Below are positions 1-8,641 of a DNA stretch of 64,000 nucleotides, piece by piece. Position 1 is the stretch's first letter. The number at the start of each line of letters is the position of its first letter. The translations under genes were made by a program, and so were the position numbers. The notes beneath the pieces are model-generated. The model saw only the letters and a list, made by a program, of their open reading frames with translations. It made no database searches and was not told the origin of the DNA. This DNA is from VRUE01 sp963837735 (GTDB lineage: Bacteria; Actinomycetota; Thermoleophilia; Solirubrobacterales; 70-9), in the NCBI GenBank assembly GCA_963837735.1, contig CAWIOM010000003.1:124001-188000 (forward strand), given 5' to 3'.

Positions 1-60
1 CCGGGAACGCGGGTCTCGGTCGACAACGCGGAGATCAAGATCCAGCGCAGCCTGTCGTAG
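1..60 (+). CDS. 3' end of an unidentified CDS
   Basis: From base 1 the plus strand reads 19 codons (ending KIQRSLS) and closes with TAG at 58-60. The start lies outside the window. The tail is too short to assign a family. It is listed because codon use fits the rest of the segment and no other gene covers these bases. The next 146 bases, up to the convergent Hpt gene, hold no gene that I can see. Confidence 0.35.
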   Translation, partial: PGTRVSVDNAEIKIQRSLS

Positions 61-206
61 AACCGAGCTACCGCCCCTGGTGGGGATTTCTCACGCCCCG
101 CCGGCAAAGCTGCCACACTGTCGGAGTTGGATGCTTTGACGGAGAAGTTCGTCCGTGCTGAAGACAAGGGACTGCGCGAAGGCGTGGTCCCACTCGCTTT
201 TAAGGG

Positions 207-614
207 CTAGGCGCTGAAGAGCTGGGCGAGGGAGCGGCCGACGTCGGGGGGCTCCTCTTTGCTCTCGGCCGCGGCGGCGGCGCCGTCGGCGAGGGCCTTG
301 GCGGCGTCGGCGATCTGGTGGGTGCGGCCGCCGCGGATGGTGCCGGTCTTCTTCGCTTCGGCGAGGTCGGATTCCATCAGGCCGGCGAGCTCGGCGAGGC
401 GGCGCAGGCCGACGACGGCGGCGGTGCCCTTGAGGGCGTGGGCCTCGGCGCGCATCGTCTCGAAGTCGGCGGACTCGGTGGCGAGGCCGGCGGCGATCAC
501 GTCGCAGCGGCGGCGCGCCTCGACGGCGAAGGAGGCGAGCAGCTCGGGATCCGGCGCTGTCGCCTCTTTTTTGTCGCCCGCGGCTTTTTTGTCGGCTTTC
601 TTGTCGGCGGTCAT
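207..614 (-). CDS. Hpt-domain histidine phosphotransfer protein
   Basis: A 135-residue soluble protein. A Lys/Ala-rich N-terminus (about 20 residues) is followed by a helical Hpt-like domain with the phosphorylatable motif HALKG (His59, Lys62, Gly63). Hpt proteins accept and pass on phosphoryl groups between receiver domains. No histidine kinase or response regulator lies nearby, so its partners are unknown. It is the downstream gene of a two-gene unit: its ATG overlaps the stop of the lipoprotein gene by four bases (ATGA at 611-614), which implies translational coupling. The family call rests on the HxxKG motif and the helical composition. The link to the lipoprotein is inferred from the overlap alone. 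Confidence 0.75.
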   Translation of the reverse strand: MTADKKADKKAAGDKKEATAPDPELLASFAVEARRRCDVIAAGLATESADFETMRAEAHALKGTAAVVGLRRLAELAGLMESDLAEAKKTGTIRGGRTHQIADAAKALADGAAAAAESKEEPPDVGRSLAQLFSA

Positions 615-1669
615 CCGGTCACCTTTTCAACGGCTTCGGTGAGCGCATCGACGCCGAAGGCGCCCTCGATCACCTCGCCGATCGTCCCATCCTTGTCGAT
701 CGCGAACAGCCACGGCTCCGTGGGCAGGTGGAAGGCCCGCACCTGACGGTTGGGGCCCTTGCCCGGATCGTTGTCTTTGAAGATCTCCATATGGATGAAA
801 GCCGCCTTGTCTCCGTACTGCTGTTTGACCTGCTCGGCCACGTCGACGACCGGGCCGCAGACCCGACTCTGGCAGAACTGGGGGGTCGCAAACAAGAGGA
901 TGATCGGTTCCTTTCCGAGCGCGTCCGCGTAGTCGACCTTGTTCTGGGTATCAGGTGGGATCCGCGTCGTTATCTGTTCGACGTCGCCGCCCACATCCTC
1001 TGCGGTCGGCGTGTGAATCTTCGGCGCCTGCTGGCCGACCTCCGGCACGCGGCTGAAGCGGCCGACGATGGCGCTGGGGAGAAGCGTCCCCGTCAGTTCG
1101 CCTTCTTCCCTGATCACGGCGGCGACCTTCCACTCGCCGTCGGCGGGAAAGTCGATCTGGGTCGAGTAGACGACCGTCGCGGCCGCCGGGTCTTCGTCGG
1201 TCGTCGCGGCGCGGAATGCGGGCTCGGTCGCCAGGCTTTCGACCCTGGCCGGGAAGGGGCCGATCGCCGGTTCTTCGAGGACTTTTTTCTCGGCCCGGGC
1301 GACCGCCCCTTTGGCGCCCTCTTTTTCGGCCACCGGGTTGACCTCGGGCACCGGGGCGATGTACAGGGCGACTTCGGCGTCGGTGACCTGGCTGTGGTCT
1401 TTGTTGAAGACGCCGAAGGGGTAGCGGTTCTCGCCCCTGTAGAAGACGGAGGCCGCCGGGACGACGACGACGTTGGCCTTCTCGGCCGTGTCGAGGATCT
1501 CTTCGAGCGAGCGGCCGGCGGCTGCCGGGAACTCGCTCTTCGGCGGCGCCGGGCGGTTTTCGGCGGCCGCGGCGGTGCTGTCGGTCGAGTCGCCGCCCCC
1601 GCAACCGGCCAGCAGCGCGCCGCCCGCAATCAGGCAGGCGGAAGCGCGAATGTACGGTCCCGGGCGCAT
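611..1669 (-). CDS. lipoprotein with C-terminal thioredoxin-like domain
   Basis: A 352-residue precursor with a type II signal peptide. The lipobox LLAGC puts the lipidated Cys at residue 23, followed by a Gly/Asp/Ser-rich linker, so the protein should be anchored on the outer face of the membrane. The last 110 or so residues look like a thioredoxin fold: a beta strand ILLFATP runs into FCQSRVCGP (C-x4-C instead of the classical C-x2-C), and later come WLFAIDKDG and a G-x-I turn. The C-x4-C spacing makes a standard disulfide oxidoreductase uncertain; SCO-like or peroxiredoxin-like roles are possible. The upstream gene is divergent (SDR at 1735), and the downstream Hpt gene overlaps by four bases. 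Confidence 0.7.
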   Translation of the reverse strand: MRPGPYIRASACLIAGGALLAGCGGGDSTDSTAAAAENRPAPPKSEFPAAAGRSLEEILDTAEKANVVVVPAASVFYRGENRYPFGVFNKDHSQVTDAEVALYIAPVPEVNPVAEKEGAKGAVARAEKKVLEEPAIGPFPARVESLATEPAFRAATTDEDPAAATVVYSTQIDFPADGEWKVAAVIREEGELTGTLLPSAIVGRFSRVPEVGQQAPKIHTPTAEDVGGDVEQITTRIPPDTQNKVDYADALGKEPIILLFATPQFCQSRVCGPVVDVAEQVKQQYGDKAAFIHMEIFKDNDPGKGPNRQVRAFHLPTEPWLFAIDKDGTIGEVIEGAFGVDALTEAVEKVTG

Positions 1670-1734
1670 CTCGCCATGTTATTCAGGGGCGATATAGGGT
1701 GCCCGCACCCGACGGCGAGCGCAAGGAGAGTCAG

Positions 1735-2466
1735 GTGGCTGAGCGAGCGGCATTGATCACAGGAGCCTCGAGCGGCATCGGGCTGGCGATAGCCCGGGTG
1801 CTCGGCGAGGAGGGTTACGGGCTGACGGTCGCCTCCCGCCGGCCCGAGAAGCTGGAGGCCGCCGCAGAGGGGCTGCGCGGGGAGGGCTATGAGGTGCAGA
1901 GCGTCGCGGCCAACATGGCCGACGAGGACGAGATCGTCGGCGTCTTCGCCAAGCACCGGGAGCAGTACGGACGGCTCGACGCGCTGGTCAACAACGCCGG
2001 GGTCGGGATCGGCGCGCCGATGGCCGAGATCCAGACCAAGCACCTCGACATGCAGCTCGGGGTCAACCTGCGGGCGCTGATCATCGGCACCCGCGAGGGC
2101 CTGCCGATGCTGCGCGAGGCGGGCGCCGAGCACGGCAAGGCGCTGCTCGTCAACACGGCGTCGATCGCCGGCAAAATGGGCCAGGGCTGGCTCTCGATCT
2201 ACGCGGCGACCAAGGCCGCGGTGATCAACTTCACCGAAGGGACGCACCGCGAGGCCGGCGGCGACGGGGTCCAGTGCACCGCCCTCGCCCCCGCCTTCGT
2301 CGACACGGCGATGACCGAGTTCGCCAAGGGCCAGGTTCCCGGCGAGGAGATGATCCGCCCCGAGGACATCGGCGAGGCGGTCCGCTTCCTGCTCCGCACC
2401 TCGCGCAACTGCCACGTGCCCGAGATTGTCTTCACCCGGCCCGGCGAGGGGATCGGCGGCCCCTGA
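1735..2466 (+). CDS. short-chain dehydrogenase/reductase (SDR)
   Basis: A cytosolic NAD(P)-dependent oxidoreductase of the classical SDR family. It shows the cofactor motif TGASSGIG right at the N-terminus, NNAG, the catalytic Ser in NTASIAG, and YAATK (Tyr/Lys pair). The substrate cannot be told from sequence. I chose the GTG at 1735 because AAGGAG lies at 1723-1728 and the resulting MAERAALITG fits the family start. An in-frame GTG at 1699 would add 12 untypical residues. The protein is 243 aa. It is followed after four bases by a glycosyltransferase, and the two probably share a transcript. Confidence 0.85.
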   Translation: MAERAALITGASSGIGLAIARVLGEEGYGLTVASRRPEKLEAAAEGLRGEGYEVQSVAANMADEDEIVGVFAKHREQYGRLDALVNNAGVGIGAPMAEIQTKHLDMQLGVNLRALIIGTREGLPMLREAGAEHGKALLVNTASIAGKMGQGWLSIYAATKAAVINFTEGTHREAGGDGVQCTALAPAFVDTAMTEFAKGQVPGEEMIRPEDIGEAVRFLLRTSRNCHVPEIVFTRPGEGIGGP

Positions 2467-2470
2467 CGTA

Positions 2471-3661
2471 GTGCGCCTCCTGCTCGCCGCCTTCGGCGAC
2501 GCCGGCCACGTCTTCCCGGCCATCGCCCTGGGCCGGGCGCTGGCCGAGCGCGGCCACGAGGTCACGGTCGAGACCTGGGAGGAACGGCGCGGCGCCGTCG
2601 AGGGCGCCGGGCTCGGCTTCACCGCCGCCGAGGAATACCGGATGTTCCCGCCGCCGGACCCCGACTCCGAGGACGGCGCCCACGCCGCCGAGGCCGCCCA
2701 GGCGCTGCTGCCGCTGCTCGAGGAGATGCGGCCGCACGCGGTCGTCAGCGACATCCTCACCCTCGCCCCGACGCTGGCCGCCGAGAAGGCCGGGGTGCCG
2801 CTGGCGACCCTGATCCCCCACATCTACCCGGTCGTCGAGTCCGGCCTGCCCTTCTTCGCGATCGGCCTGGCGCCGCCGCGCACGCCGCTCGGCCGCGGGG
2901 TCTGGAAGGCCGGGACGCGGGCGCTGAACGTCGGCCTCGAGCACGGCCGGCGCGACCTCAACCTGCAGCGCAAGCGGCTCGGCCTGCCGCCGCTCGAGCG
3001 CTTCCACGGTGGCATCAGCCCCGACCTGACGCTGGTCGCCACCTTCCCGCAGCTCGAGTACCCGCGGAGCTGGCCCCGGGGGGTCGAGATCACCGGGCCG
3101 ATGGCCTTCGAGGTCCCCCACCCCGAGATCGAGCTGCCTCCGGGGGACGAGCCGCTGGTCCTGGTCGCGCCCAGCACCGCGCACGACTCCCACAACCGCC
3201 TCGTGCGGATCGCCCTGGAGGCGCTCGCCGGGGAGCCGGTCCGCGTCGTCGCGACGACCAACCGGGTGCGTCCGCAGACGCCGATCGAGGTCCCCGGGAA
3301 CGCCGTTCTCGTCGACTGGCTCAGCTACAGCCAGCTGATGCCCGCCGCGGCCCTGGTCGTCTCCCACGGCGGCCACGGCACGGTCGCCCGGGCGCTCGGC
3401 GCCGGCACCCCGATCCTGATCAGCCCGATCGCCGGCGACATGAGCGAGACCGCGATGCGCGTCGCCTGGGCCGGCGCCGGCCTCTCCCTCCCCTGGCGCC
3501 TCTGCCGCCCGGCGCCGCTGCGCTGGGCGGTGCGCCGAATGCTCGAGGACGACTCCTTCGCCGCCCGGGCGGGCGAGCTGGCCGCCTGGGGGCGCGAGCA
3601 CGACGGCGCCCGCCGCGGCGCCGAGCTGGTCGAGGCGCTCGCCGCCGGGCGCGGCGACTAG
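2471..3661 (+). CDS. MGT/UGT-like glycosyltransferase (GT-B fold)
   Basis: A 396-residue cytosolic glycosyltransferase of the GT1 (UDP-glycosyltransferase-like, MGT) group. The N-terminal acceptor domain opens with LLLAAFGDAGHVFPA, and the C-terminal donor-sugar domain carries SHGGHGTVARAL, the diagnostic HGGxGT signature. Family members glycosylate lipids or natural products; the acceptor here is unknown. I took the GTG at 2471, four bases after the SDR stop. The open frame extends to 2426 but would then overlap the SDR. It is followed by a membrane acyltransferase, which suggests a small glycolipid or modification cassette (inference). Confidence 0.85.
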   Translation: MRLLLAAFGDAGHVFPAIALGRALAERGHEVTVETWEERRGAVEGAGLGFTAAEEYRMFPPPDPDSEDGAHAAEAAQALLPLLEEMRPHAVVSDILTLAPTLAAEKAGVPLATLIPHIYPVVESGLPFFAIGLAPPRTPLGRGVWKAGTRALNVGLEHGRRDLNLQRKRLGLPPLERFHGGISPDLTLVATFPQLEYPRSWPRGVEITGPMAFEVPHPEIELPPGDEPLVLVAPSTAHDSHNRLVRIALEALAGEPVRVVATTNRVRPQTPIEVPGNAVLVDWLSYSQLMPAAALVVSHGGHGTVARALGAGTPILISPIAGDMSETAMRVAWAGAGLSLPWRLCRPAPLRWAVRRMLEDDSFAARAGELAAWGREHDGARRGAELVEALAAGRGD

Positions 3662-3673
3662 AGTCCACGCCCG

Positions 3674-4858
3674 ATGCGGCACCCTGACACCTTCGGCCGC
3701 TTCTCGGCGGGCGACGCGCTACGAGGGCTGAGCGCGCTCGGCGTGCTCGGCCTTCACGCCACCGGTATCTCGATGGTGGAATCGGGCCCGGCCGGGATCA
3801 GCGGCAACGCCGCGATGCGGGAAACCTACGGAGCGGTCGGGCTGGCGGCGCTCTTCGGCGGCCTCTGGCTGCAGGTCTTCTTCATCCTCTCCGGCTATCT
3901 GATCTCGCGCCCGTTCGTCGCCGCCTACGTCCTCGATAAGCCCCACCCCGACGTCCCCCGCTACCTGCGCAACCGGCTCCTGCGGATCGTGCCCGCCTTC
4001 TGGGTCGCGGTCTTCGCGACGCTTCTCGTGTTCGGCCTGATGGGCTCGAGCCCGTGGTCCGTCGTCCTCACCCTGCTCTTCCTGCAGGCTTTCGCCGCCG
4101 AAGAACTCTTTGTCGGCCACATCGGGCAGGGCTGGACCCTGGGAACCGAGATGACCTTCTACGCGCTGGTCCCGATCTTCGCCGTCTGGTGGGGAAGCAC
4201 CCGGTCGCGGACCCCGAGGGCGCGGGCCTACCGGGTCCTGGCGATCGCGGTCGCGATGTTCGCCGGCAGCTTCCTCTGGCACGAGCTCATCGCCTGGGGA
4301 GTGCTCCCGTCCAATCCCACCTGGGGGCTGATCTTCCCCTCGGTCGCCGCGGCCTTCGCCCCCGGTCTCGCCTGGGCCACGGTCGAGGTGGCCTGGCCGG
4401 AAAGCCTCACCTCGCCGCTCTGCCGCCGGCTGGCGCTGCCCACGTTCCTGCTCGGAATCGGGCTGTTCCTCCTCATCGCAGCGACGAGCAGCTCCGACTC
4501 CTACCTGCGCCCGGCGACGTCTGAGATTGCCGCCGGGCTGATCGTGCTCGGCGCGCTGATGCGGGAGTGGTCCGGAGCACCCGCCTGGAAGGCGCTGAAA
4601 AACGGGGTCACCGACTGGCTCGGGGAACGCTCCTACTCGATCTACGTCCTCCACTACGGAATCATCGTCTGGCTGGCGAGCTACCTCACCGTCAAGGGCC
4701 ACCCCTGGGAGACGATCGCCCCGGTCGGCAGCCTGGGCCTGATCCTGACACTGATCCTCGCGACTCTCTCCTGGGAATGGATCGAGCAGCCCTTCCTGCG
4801 CATGAGGAAGCGATGGGCAAAGTCCCCGTCGCGCGCCACCGCCGCCCAGAAGGCCTGA
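3674..4858 (+). CDS. acyltransferase family 3 membrane protein (OafA/YrhL-like)
   Basis: A 394-residue integral membrane protein with about ten hydrophobic segments. The N-terminal sequence RGLSALGVLGLHATG places the conserved Arg and catalytic His typical of acyltransferase 3 proteins, which O-acetylate or acylate sugars and cell-envelope polymers. A basic C-terminal tail follows the last helix. The gene starts 12 bases after the glycosyltransferase stop and is probably cotranscribed with it. A role in decorating the product of that enzyme is plausible but unproven. Confidence 0.85.
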   Translation: MRHPDTFGRFSAGDALRGLSALGVLGLHATGISMVESGPAGISGNAAMRETYGAVGLAALFGGLWLQVFFILSGYLISRPFVAAYVLDKPHPDVPRYLRNRLLRIVPAFWVAVFATLLVFGLMGSSPWSVVLTLLFLQAFAAEELFVGHIGQGWTLGTEMTFYALVPIFAVWWGSTRSRTPRARAYRVLAIAVAMFAGSFLWHELIAWGVLPSNPTWGLIFPSVAAAFAPGLAWATVEVAWPESLTSPLCRRLALPTFLLGIGLFLLIAATSSSDSYLRPATSEIAAGLIVLGALMREWSGAPAWKALKNGVTDWLGERSYSIYVLHYGIIVWLASYLTVKGHPWETIAPVGSLGLILTLILATLSWEWIEQPFLRMRKRWAKSPSRATAAQKA

Positions 4859-4863
4859 CTGAA

Positions 4864-4937
4864 CTCCGGGGGTGGGACTCGAACCCACAACCTCTCGATT
4901 AACAGTCGAGCGCTGCTACCAGTTGAGCTACCCCGGA
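4864..4937 (-). tRNA. tRNA-Asn (GTT)
   Basis: The minus strand folds as a full cloverleaf: acceptor TCCGGGG/CCCCGGA, D arm with AGCTCAACTGG, anticodon stem CTCGA/TCGAG around loop CTGTTAA (anticodon GTT), and T arm with GGTTCGAGTCC. The discriminator base is G (4864), as expected for bacterial tRNA-Asn. The CCA end is not encoded. The gene is convergent with the acyltransferase, and a decayed nuclease gene lies on its other side. Confidence 0.96.
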
Positions 4938-4990
4938 CCGAATGAGCTAATCCAGATGAACTACCCGCGGAGCCAGGCAACTCTCAGTGG

Positions 4991-5670
4991 TCAACTAGCG
5001 GCAATTCCACCAGTCCGAGCCTCGACCTCGAGCGTGGCAGTTGCGCGCAAAGAAGGATGCACTTTTCGCGCCTCCGCCCTCAATCGCCCGATCGATGCTC
5101 TGCTGAGGCCGCCGCTAGCCGAGGTGAAATTCCTTCGTCGCGGGATCAAGATGATGGAACTGAAGCGCCTGCTGGATGGCCTGAACCCGCAGATCGAGCA
5201 TTTCCCGCCCGCCTCTTCGACCAGTTGGCGCTTTACCGCGCGGCGACGCTTCGAGACGGATTCCGCGCGGCAGGCCGTGCACCGATACGAACCGCGACCC
5301 TCGAGAAAGAACGCGGTCTCACCGTGTCGGCGACACTCAAGATCGCCTGCTTCTCGTTCCCGGCTTCTCCTCGCGCCTACGCGCCCTCCCATCAGCCTCA
5401 AGCCCGTACTTACCCAACCAGTAGCGAACCGTCGTCCCGCTGCGATCGACCCGCTCGCGATCTCCCGCACGGTCAGACCTGCCTTAACGTGCGCTTGAGC
5501 TCGGGCCTCAAGCCCTCCCTTTCGGTGCGTGCCGGTCCCGACCTGTCGCGATTAATGCCGTGCTTCTTGAGCCAGTAGCTCACCGTCGAGGGATGCCTTC
5601 CGACCCGCTCCCCAATTGCCTCCAGCGACAGGCCCTCAGCCAGGCAGCTCTCCAGAAACTCCTTCTCCAT
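4991..5670 (-). pseudogene. decayed HTH-HNH endonuclease-like gene
   Basis: Fragments of one protein lie in all three minus frames. The N-terminal HTH is intact from 5670 (SLEAIGERVGRHPSTVSYWL). A stop follows, and a second HTH-like repeat (VRYWLGKYGLEADG) sits in another frame. Then come a zinc-ribbon-like stretch with YRCTACR and CSICGF, the HNH core ALQFHHLDP in a third frame, and relics of a CILLCANCHAEVE tail broken by extra bases near 5020-5045. I count at least six indels. The family (paired helix-turn-helix plus HNH) is one I associate with Thermoleophilia. As written it cannot give a functional nuclease. Consensus errors may account for part of the damage. Confidence 0.7.
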
Positions 5671-5743
5671 GCCTGAAACCCTGACATCAGATGCAGACAG
5701 AAAGTTGCGAACGTGTGTTCGCAACTTCGGACCAGGTTGCTGG

Positions 5744-7546
5744 TCAGCCGACCCGCTCTGTGCGGGCGATGCGCTCGACCAGGGCGGCGCGCTCCATGCT
5801 GAGGGCGGCGCGGCGCTCGCGATCGCCGGCTTCGCCGGCGGCTGAGATCTCGGCCTCGAGGCGGCGCTGCTCGAGGAGGAGGAAGTTGAGGCGCATCGAC
5901 TCGGCGGAGGCGGGTTCCTCGCCGCCGAGGATGACCAGCTCGGCGATCAGGCCGGCGAGCTCGTCGTCGTCGCGGGGCAGGTTGGACGCCGGGTCCTCGG
6001 GATTCTCACGCAGCCAGGCGAGCGCCCGGGCGCCGAGCGGCGAGAGGTGGGCCTCGGTGAGCGCGTCGAGGAACTCCCGGCCCTCGGCCGGCATCGCGAT
6101 GCACATCGCCAGCAGCGAGCGCTCGCGGCGTTCGCGCGAGGTCAGCGCCGCGGCCGCGCGCTGCGGCGCCGGCTCCGAGGGCCGCCGGCCCGAGGCGGAG
6201 ATCCCGGCCTCCTCGGCGCCGCTGAGGCCGCCGCTCAGCGGCTGCGCCGTGACCACGCGGCTGCGCACCGTCGGCGGGTCGAGGTCGAGCCGCTCCGCGA
6301 CCCTCCGTTCCAGCTCTTCGCGGCTCGCCACCTGGCCCTCGTCCATCGCCGCCATGATCGAGGACGCCTCGCTGAGCGCCCGGTCGCGCTCGGTGGGCGA
6401 GGAGGGGTCGGAGCGGTCGAGGACGAGCCCGACCTGGAAGGCCGAGAGCTCAACAGCCCCCTCGACGAGCGCCCGGAAGCGCTCCGCCCCGCCCTCGGCG
6501 GCCATCATCTCGGCCGGGTCCTCGCCGGCCGGCATCGCCGCCACCCGGATCCGCATCTTGCGCCCGGCGGCGACCCGCTGCGCGCGCAGCATCGCCTCCT
6601 GGCCGGCGGCGTCGGCGTCGAGCGCCAGGACGACCTCCTCGACCATCCCCGAGAGCGTCGCCACCTGCTCCTCGGTGATCGCCGTGCCCATCACGCCGAC
6701 GGCCTCCTCTATCCCCGCCTGGTGCAGGGCGAGAACATCCGTGTAGCCCTCGACGACGACCGCCCGCCCGGCCTTGGCGATCGCCGCCTTCGCCATGTCC
6801 ATCCCGTAGAGCATCTTGCTCTTGTGGAAGAAGTCGGTCTCCGCCGTGTTGACGTACTTGGCGCCCTGGTCGGAGCGCATCGCGCGCCCGCCGAAGCCGA
6901 CCGTGCGCCCGCGGCGGTCTTTGATCGGGAAGATGATCCGCGAGCGGAAGCGGTCGTACTCCCCCCCGCCCCGGCCGCGCTGGACCAGCCCCACGCCGCG
7001 CAGCTCGTCGACCTTGAAGCCTGCCCGCTGGCCGCGCAGCAGGACCTTGTCCCAGGCGCTCGGCGCGTAGCCGACCCCGAAGGCGCGCAGGACCTCCTCG
7101 CCGAGCCCGCGCTCCGACATGTAGGCGCGGGCCTTGGCGGCCTCCTCGGAGTCCCAGAGGTAGGCGCCGTAGAAGGCGGCGGTGCGGTCGAGCAGCTCTT
7201 CCAAACGCCGGCGCTGCGCCCGCCGCGCCTCGGCCCGCGGGTCCTCCTGCTCGCGCTCGAGCTCGACCCCGTAGCGGTCGGCGAGCAGCTCGACCGCGTC
7301 CGCGAAGGCGAGCCCCTCCTTCTCTTCGACGAACTTGATCGTGTCGCCGCCGACCCCGCAGCCGAAGCAGTGGTAGAGCTTTTCGGAGGGGTCGACCGAG
7401 AACGAGGGCGTGCGCTCCTCGTGGAACGGGCAGAGGCCGACCCAGCGAGCGCCCTGGCGGCGCAGGTCGGTGTGGGCGGATACGACCTCGACGATGTCGG
7501 CGGTCTGCTTGACGCGCTCGAGGCTCTCGGGCGAGATCAGCGCCAT
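5744..7546 (-). CDS. dnaG: DNA primase DnaG
   Basis: Synthesises the RNA primers for chromosome replication with the DnaB helicase. The 600 residues show the expected order: an N-terminal CHC2 zinc finger (CPFHEERTPSF ... CFGCG), the catalytic core with VVVEGYTDVLALH and the Toprim acidic motif LALDADAAGQ, and a helical C-terminal helicase-interaction domain. Length is normal. It is the last gene of a repair/replication run (xerD, mutM, recO, dgt, dnaG) and starts 19 bases after dgt. I see no sigma-factor gene next to it, unlike the rpsU-dnaG-rpoD arrangement of proteobacteria. Confidence 0.97.
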   Translation of the reverse strand: MALISPESLERVKQTADIVEVVSAHTDLRRQGARWVGLCPFHEERTPSFSVDPSEKLYHCFGCGVGGDTIKFVEEKEGLAFADAVELLADRYGVELEREQEDPRAEARRAQRRRLEELLDRTAAFYGAYLWDSEEAAKARAYMSERGLGEEVLRAFGVGYAPSAWDKVLLRGQRAGFKVDELRGVGLVQRGRGGGEYDRFRSRIIFPIKDRRGRTVGFGGRAMRSDQGAKYVNTAETDFFHKSKMLYGMDMAKAAIAKAGRAVVVEGYTDVLALHQAGIEEAVGVMGTAITEEQVATLSGMVEEVVLALDADAAGQEAMLRAQRVAAGRKMRIRVAAMPAGEDPAEMMAAEGGAERFRALVEGAVELSAFQVGLVLDRSDPSSPTERDRALSEASSIMAAMDEGQVASREELERRVAERLDLDPPTVRSRVVTAQPLSGGLSGAEEAGISASGRRPSEPAPQRAAAALTSRERRERSLLAMCIAMPAEGREFLDALTEAHLSPLGARALAWLRENPEDPASNLPRDDDELAGLIAELVILGGEEPASAESMRLNFLLLEQRRLEAEISAAGEAGDRERRAALSMERAALVERIARTERVG

Positions 7547-7565
7547 CCGGGCCTCCCGGGCGCCA

Positions 7566-8576
7566 TCAGAAGCGCGCCTCCTCGGGCACAGTCAGCTCCG
7601 TGAAGCGGGCGATGCAGTAGCGGTCGGTCATCCCCGCCAGGTAGTCGGTGACACGCTGGGCGGTGGCGGCCCCGGCCTCGCTCTCGGGCGTCTCCTCGGG
7701 GTGCTCCATGTAGTGCTCGAAGAGGCCCCGCAGGGTGCGCTGGACCCGCTCCTGCTCGTGGCGCGCCGCCGGCCCCAGGTAGACGCGGTCGAACATGAAC
7801 TTGCGCAGGCGCAGCATCGCGCCGCCGACCTCCTCGCCCTGGACGATGTCCCCGGCCTCGACCGAGTTGGCGACGATGTCGCGGACCAGCGTGTCGATCC
7901 GCGCCGAGCCGCTCGGCCCGAGCAGCTCGATCTCCGCGACGGGCAGGTCGGCCGGCGCCAGGACCCCGGCGCGCAGCGCGTCGTCGATGTCGTGGTTGAT
8001 GTAGGCGACGCGGTCGACCAGCTTCACGATCCGGCCCTCGAGAGTCGCCGGCTTGTTGGACCCGGTGTGGTTGAGGATGCCGTCCCGAACCTGCTCGGTG
8101 AGGTTGAGGCCGGCGCCCTCGCGCTCGAGCACGTCGACGACCCGCAGCGAGTGCTCGTTGTGCTTGAAGCCGCCCTCGCCGCGCTCGCGCAGGGCGACGT
8201 CGAGCGTGTCCTCGCCGCTGTGGCCGAAGGGCGGGTGGCCGAGGTCGTGGCCGAGCCCGATCGCCTCGGTCAGGTCCTCGTTGAGGGCGAGCGCGCGGGC
8301 GACGGTGCGGGCGATCCCGCAGGCCTCCAGCGTGTGGGTCAGCCGGGTCCGGTAGTGGTCGCCCTCGGGGGCGATGAAGACCTGGGTCTTGTGCTTGAGG
8401 CGCCGGAAGGCCTTCGAGTGGACGATCCGGTCGCGGTCGCGCTGGAAGGGGGTGCGCAGCGGGCTGTCGGCCTCCTCGGTGCGCCGCTCGGCCGGATAGG
8501 AGGGCGTCGCCGCCTCGGCGAGGAACTCGGCCTCCCAGGCTCTGACCCGGTCCTCCAGATTGACTGTCGCCTCCAC
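7566..8576 (-). CDS. dgt: dGTP triphosphohydrolase-like HD protein
   Basis: A 336-residue HD-superfamily dNTP triphosphohydrolase that would hydrolyse dGTP or other dNTPs to the nucleoside and triphosphate. Visible motifs are FRRLKHKTQVF, RTRLTHTLE (first metal His) and GHDLGHPPFGHSGE (HD pair), followed by NHDIDDAL. The length fits the shorter actinobacterial deoxyguanosinetriphosphate triphosphohydrolase-like group rather than the 500-residue enteric enzyme. Its place immediately before dnaG is common in actinobacteria and fits control of dNTP pools during replication. Confidence 0.93.
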   Translation of the reverse strand: MEATVNLEDRVRAWEAEFLAEAATPSYPAERRTEEADSPLRTPFQRDRDRIVHSKAFRRLKHKTQVFIAPEGDHYRTRLTHTLEACGIARTVARALALNEDLTEAIGLGHDLGHPPFGHSGEDTLDVALRERGEGGFKHNEHSLRVVDVLEREGAGLNLTEQVRDGILNHTGSNKPATLEGRIVKLVDRVAYINHDIDDALRAGVLAPADLPVAEIELLGPSGSARIDTLVRDIVANSVEAGDIVQGEEVGGAMLRLRKFMFDRVYLGPAARHEQERVQRTLRGLFEHYMEHPEETPESEAGAATAQRVTDYLAGMTDRYCIARFTELTVPEEARF

Positions 8577-8641
8577 TCTCCCGATCCTAGTGGTGCGGGC
8601 GCCGTGGGTCTCGATCCCGGCGCCGATCAGCGCGGCCGCGG

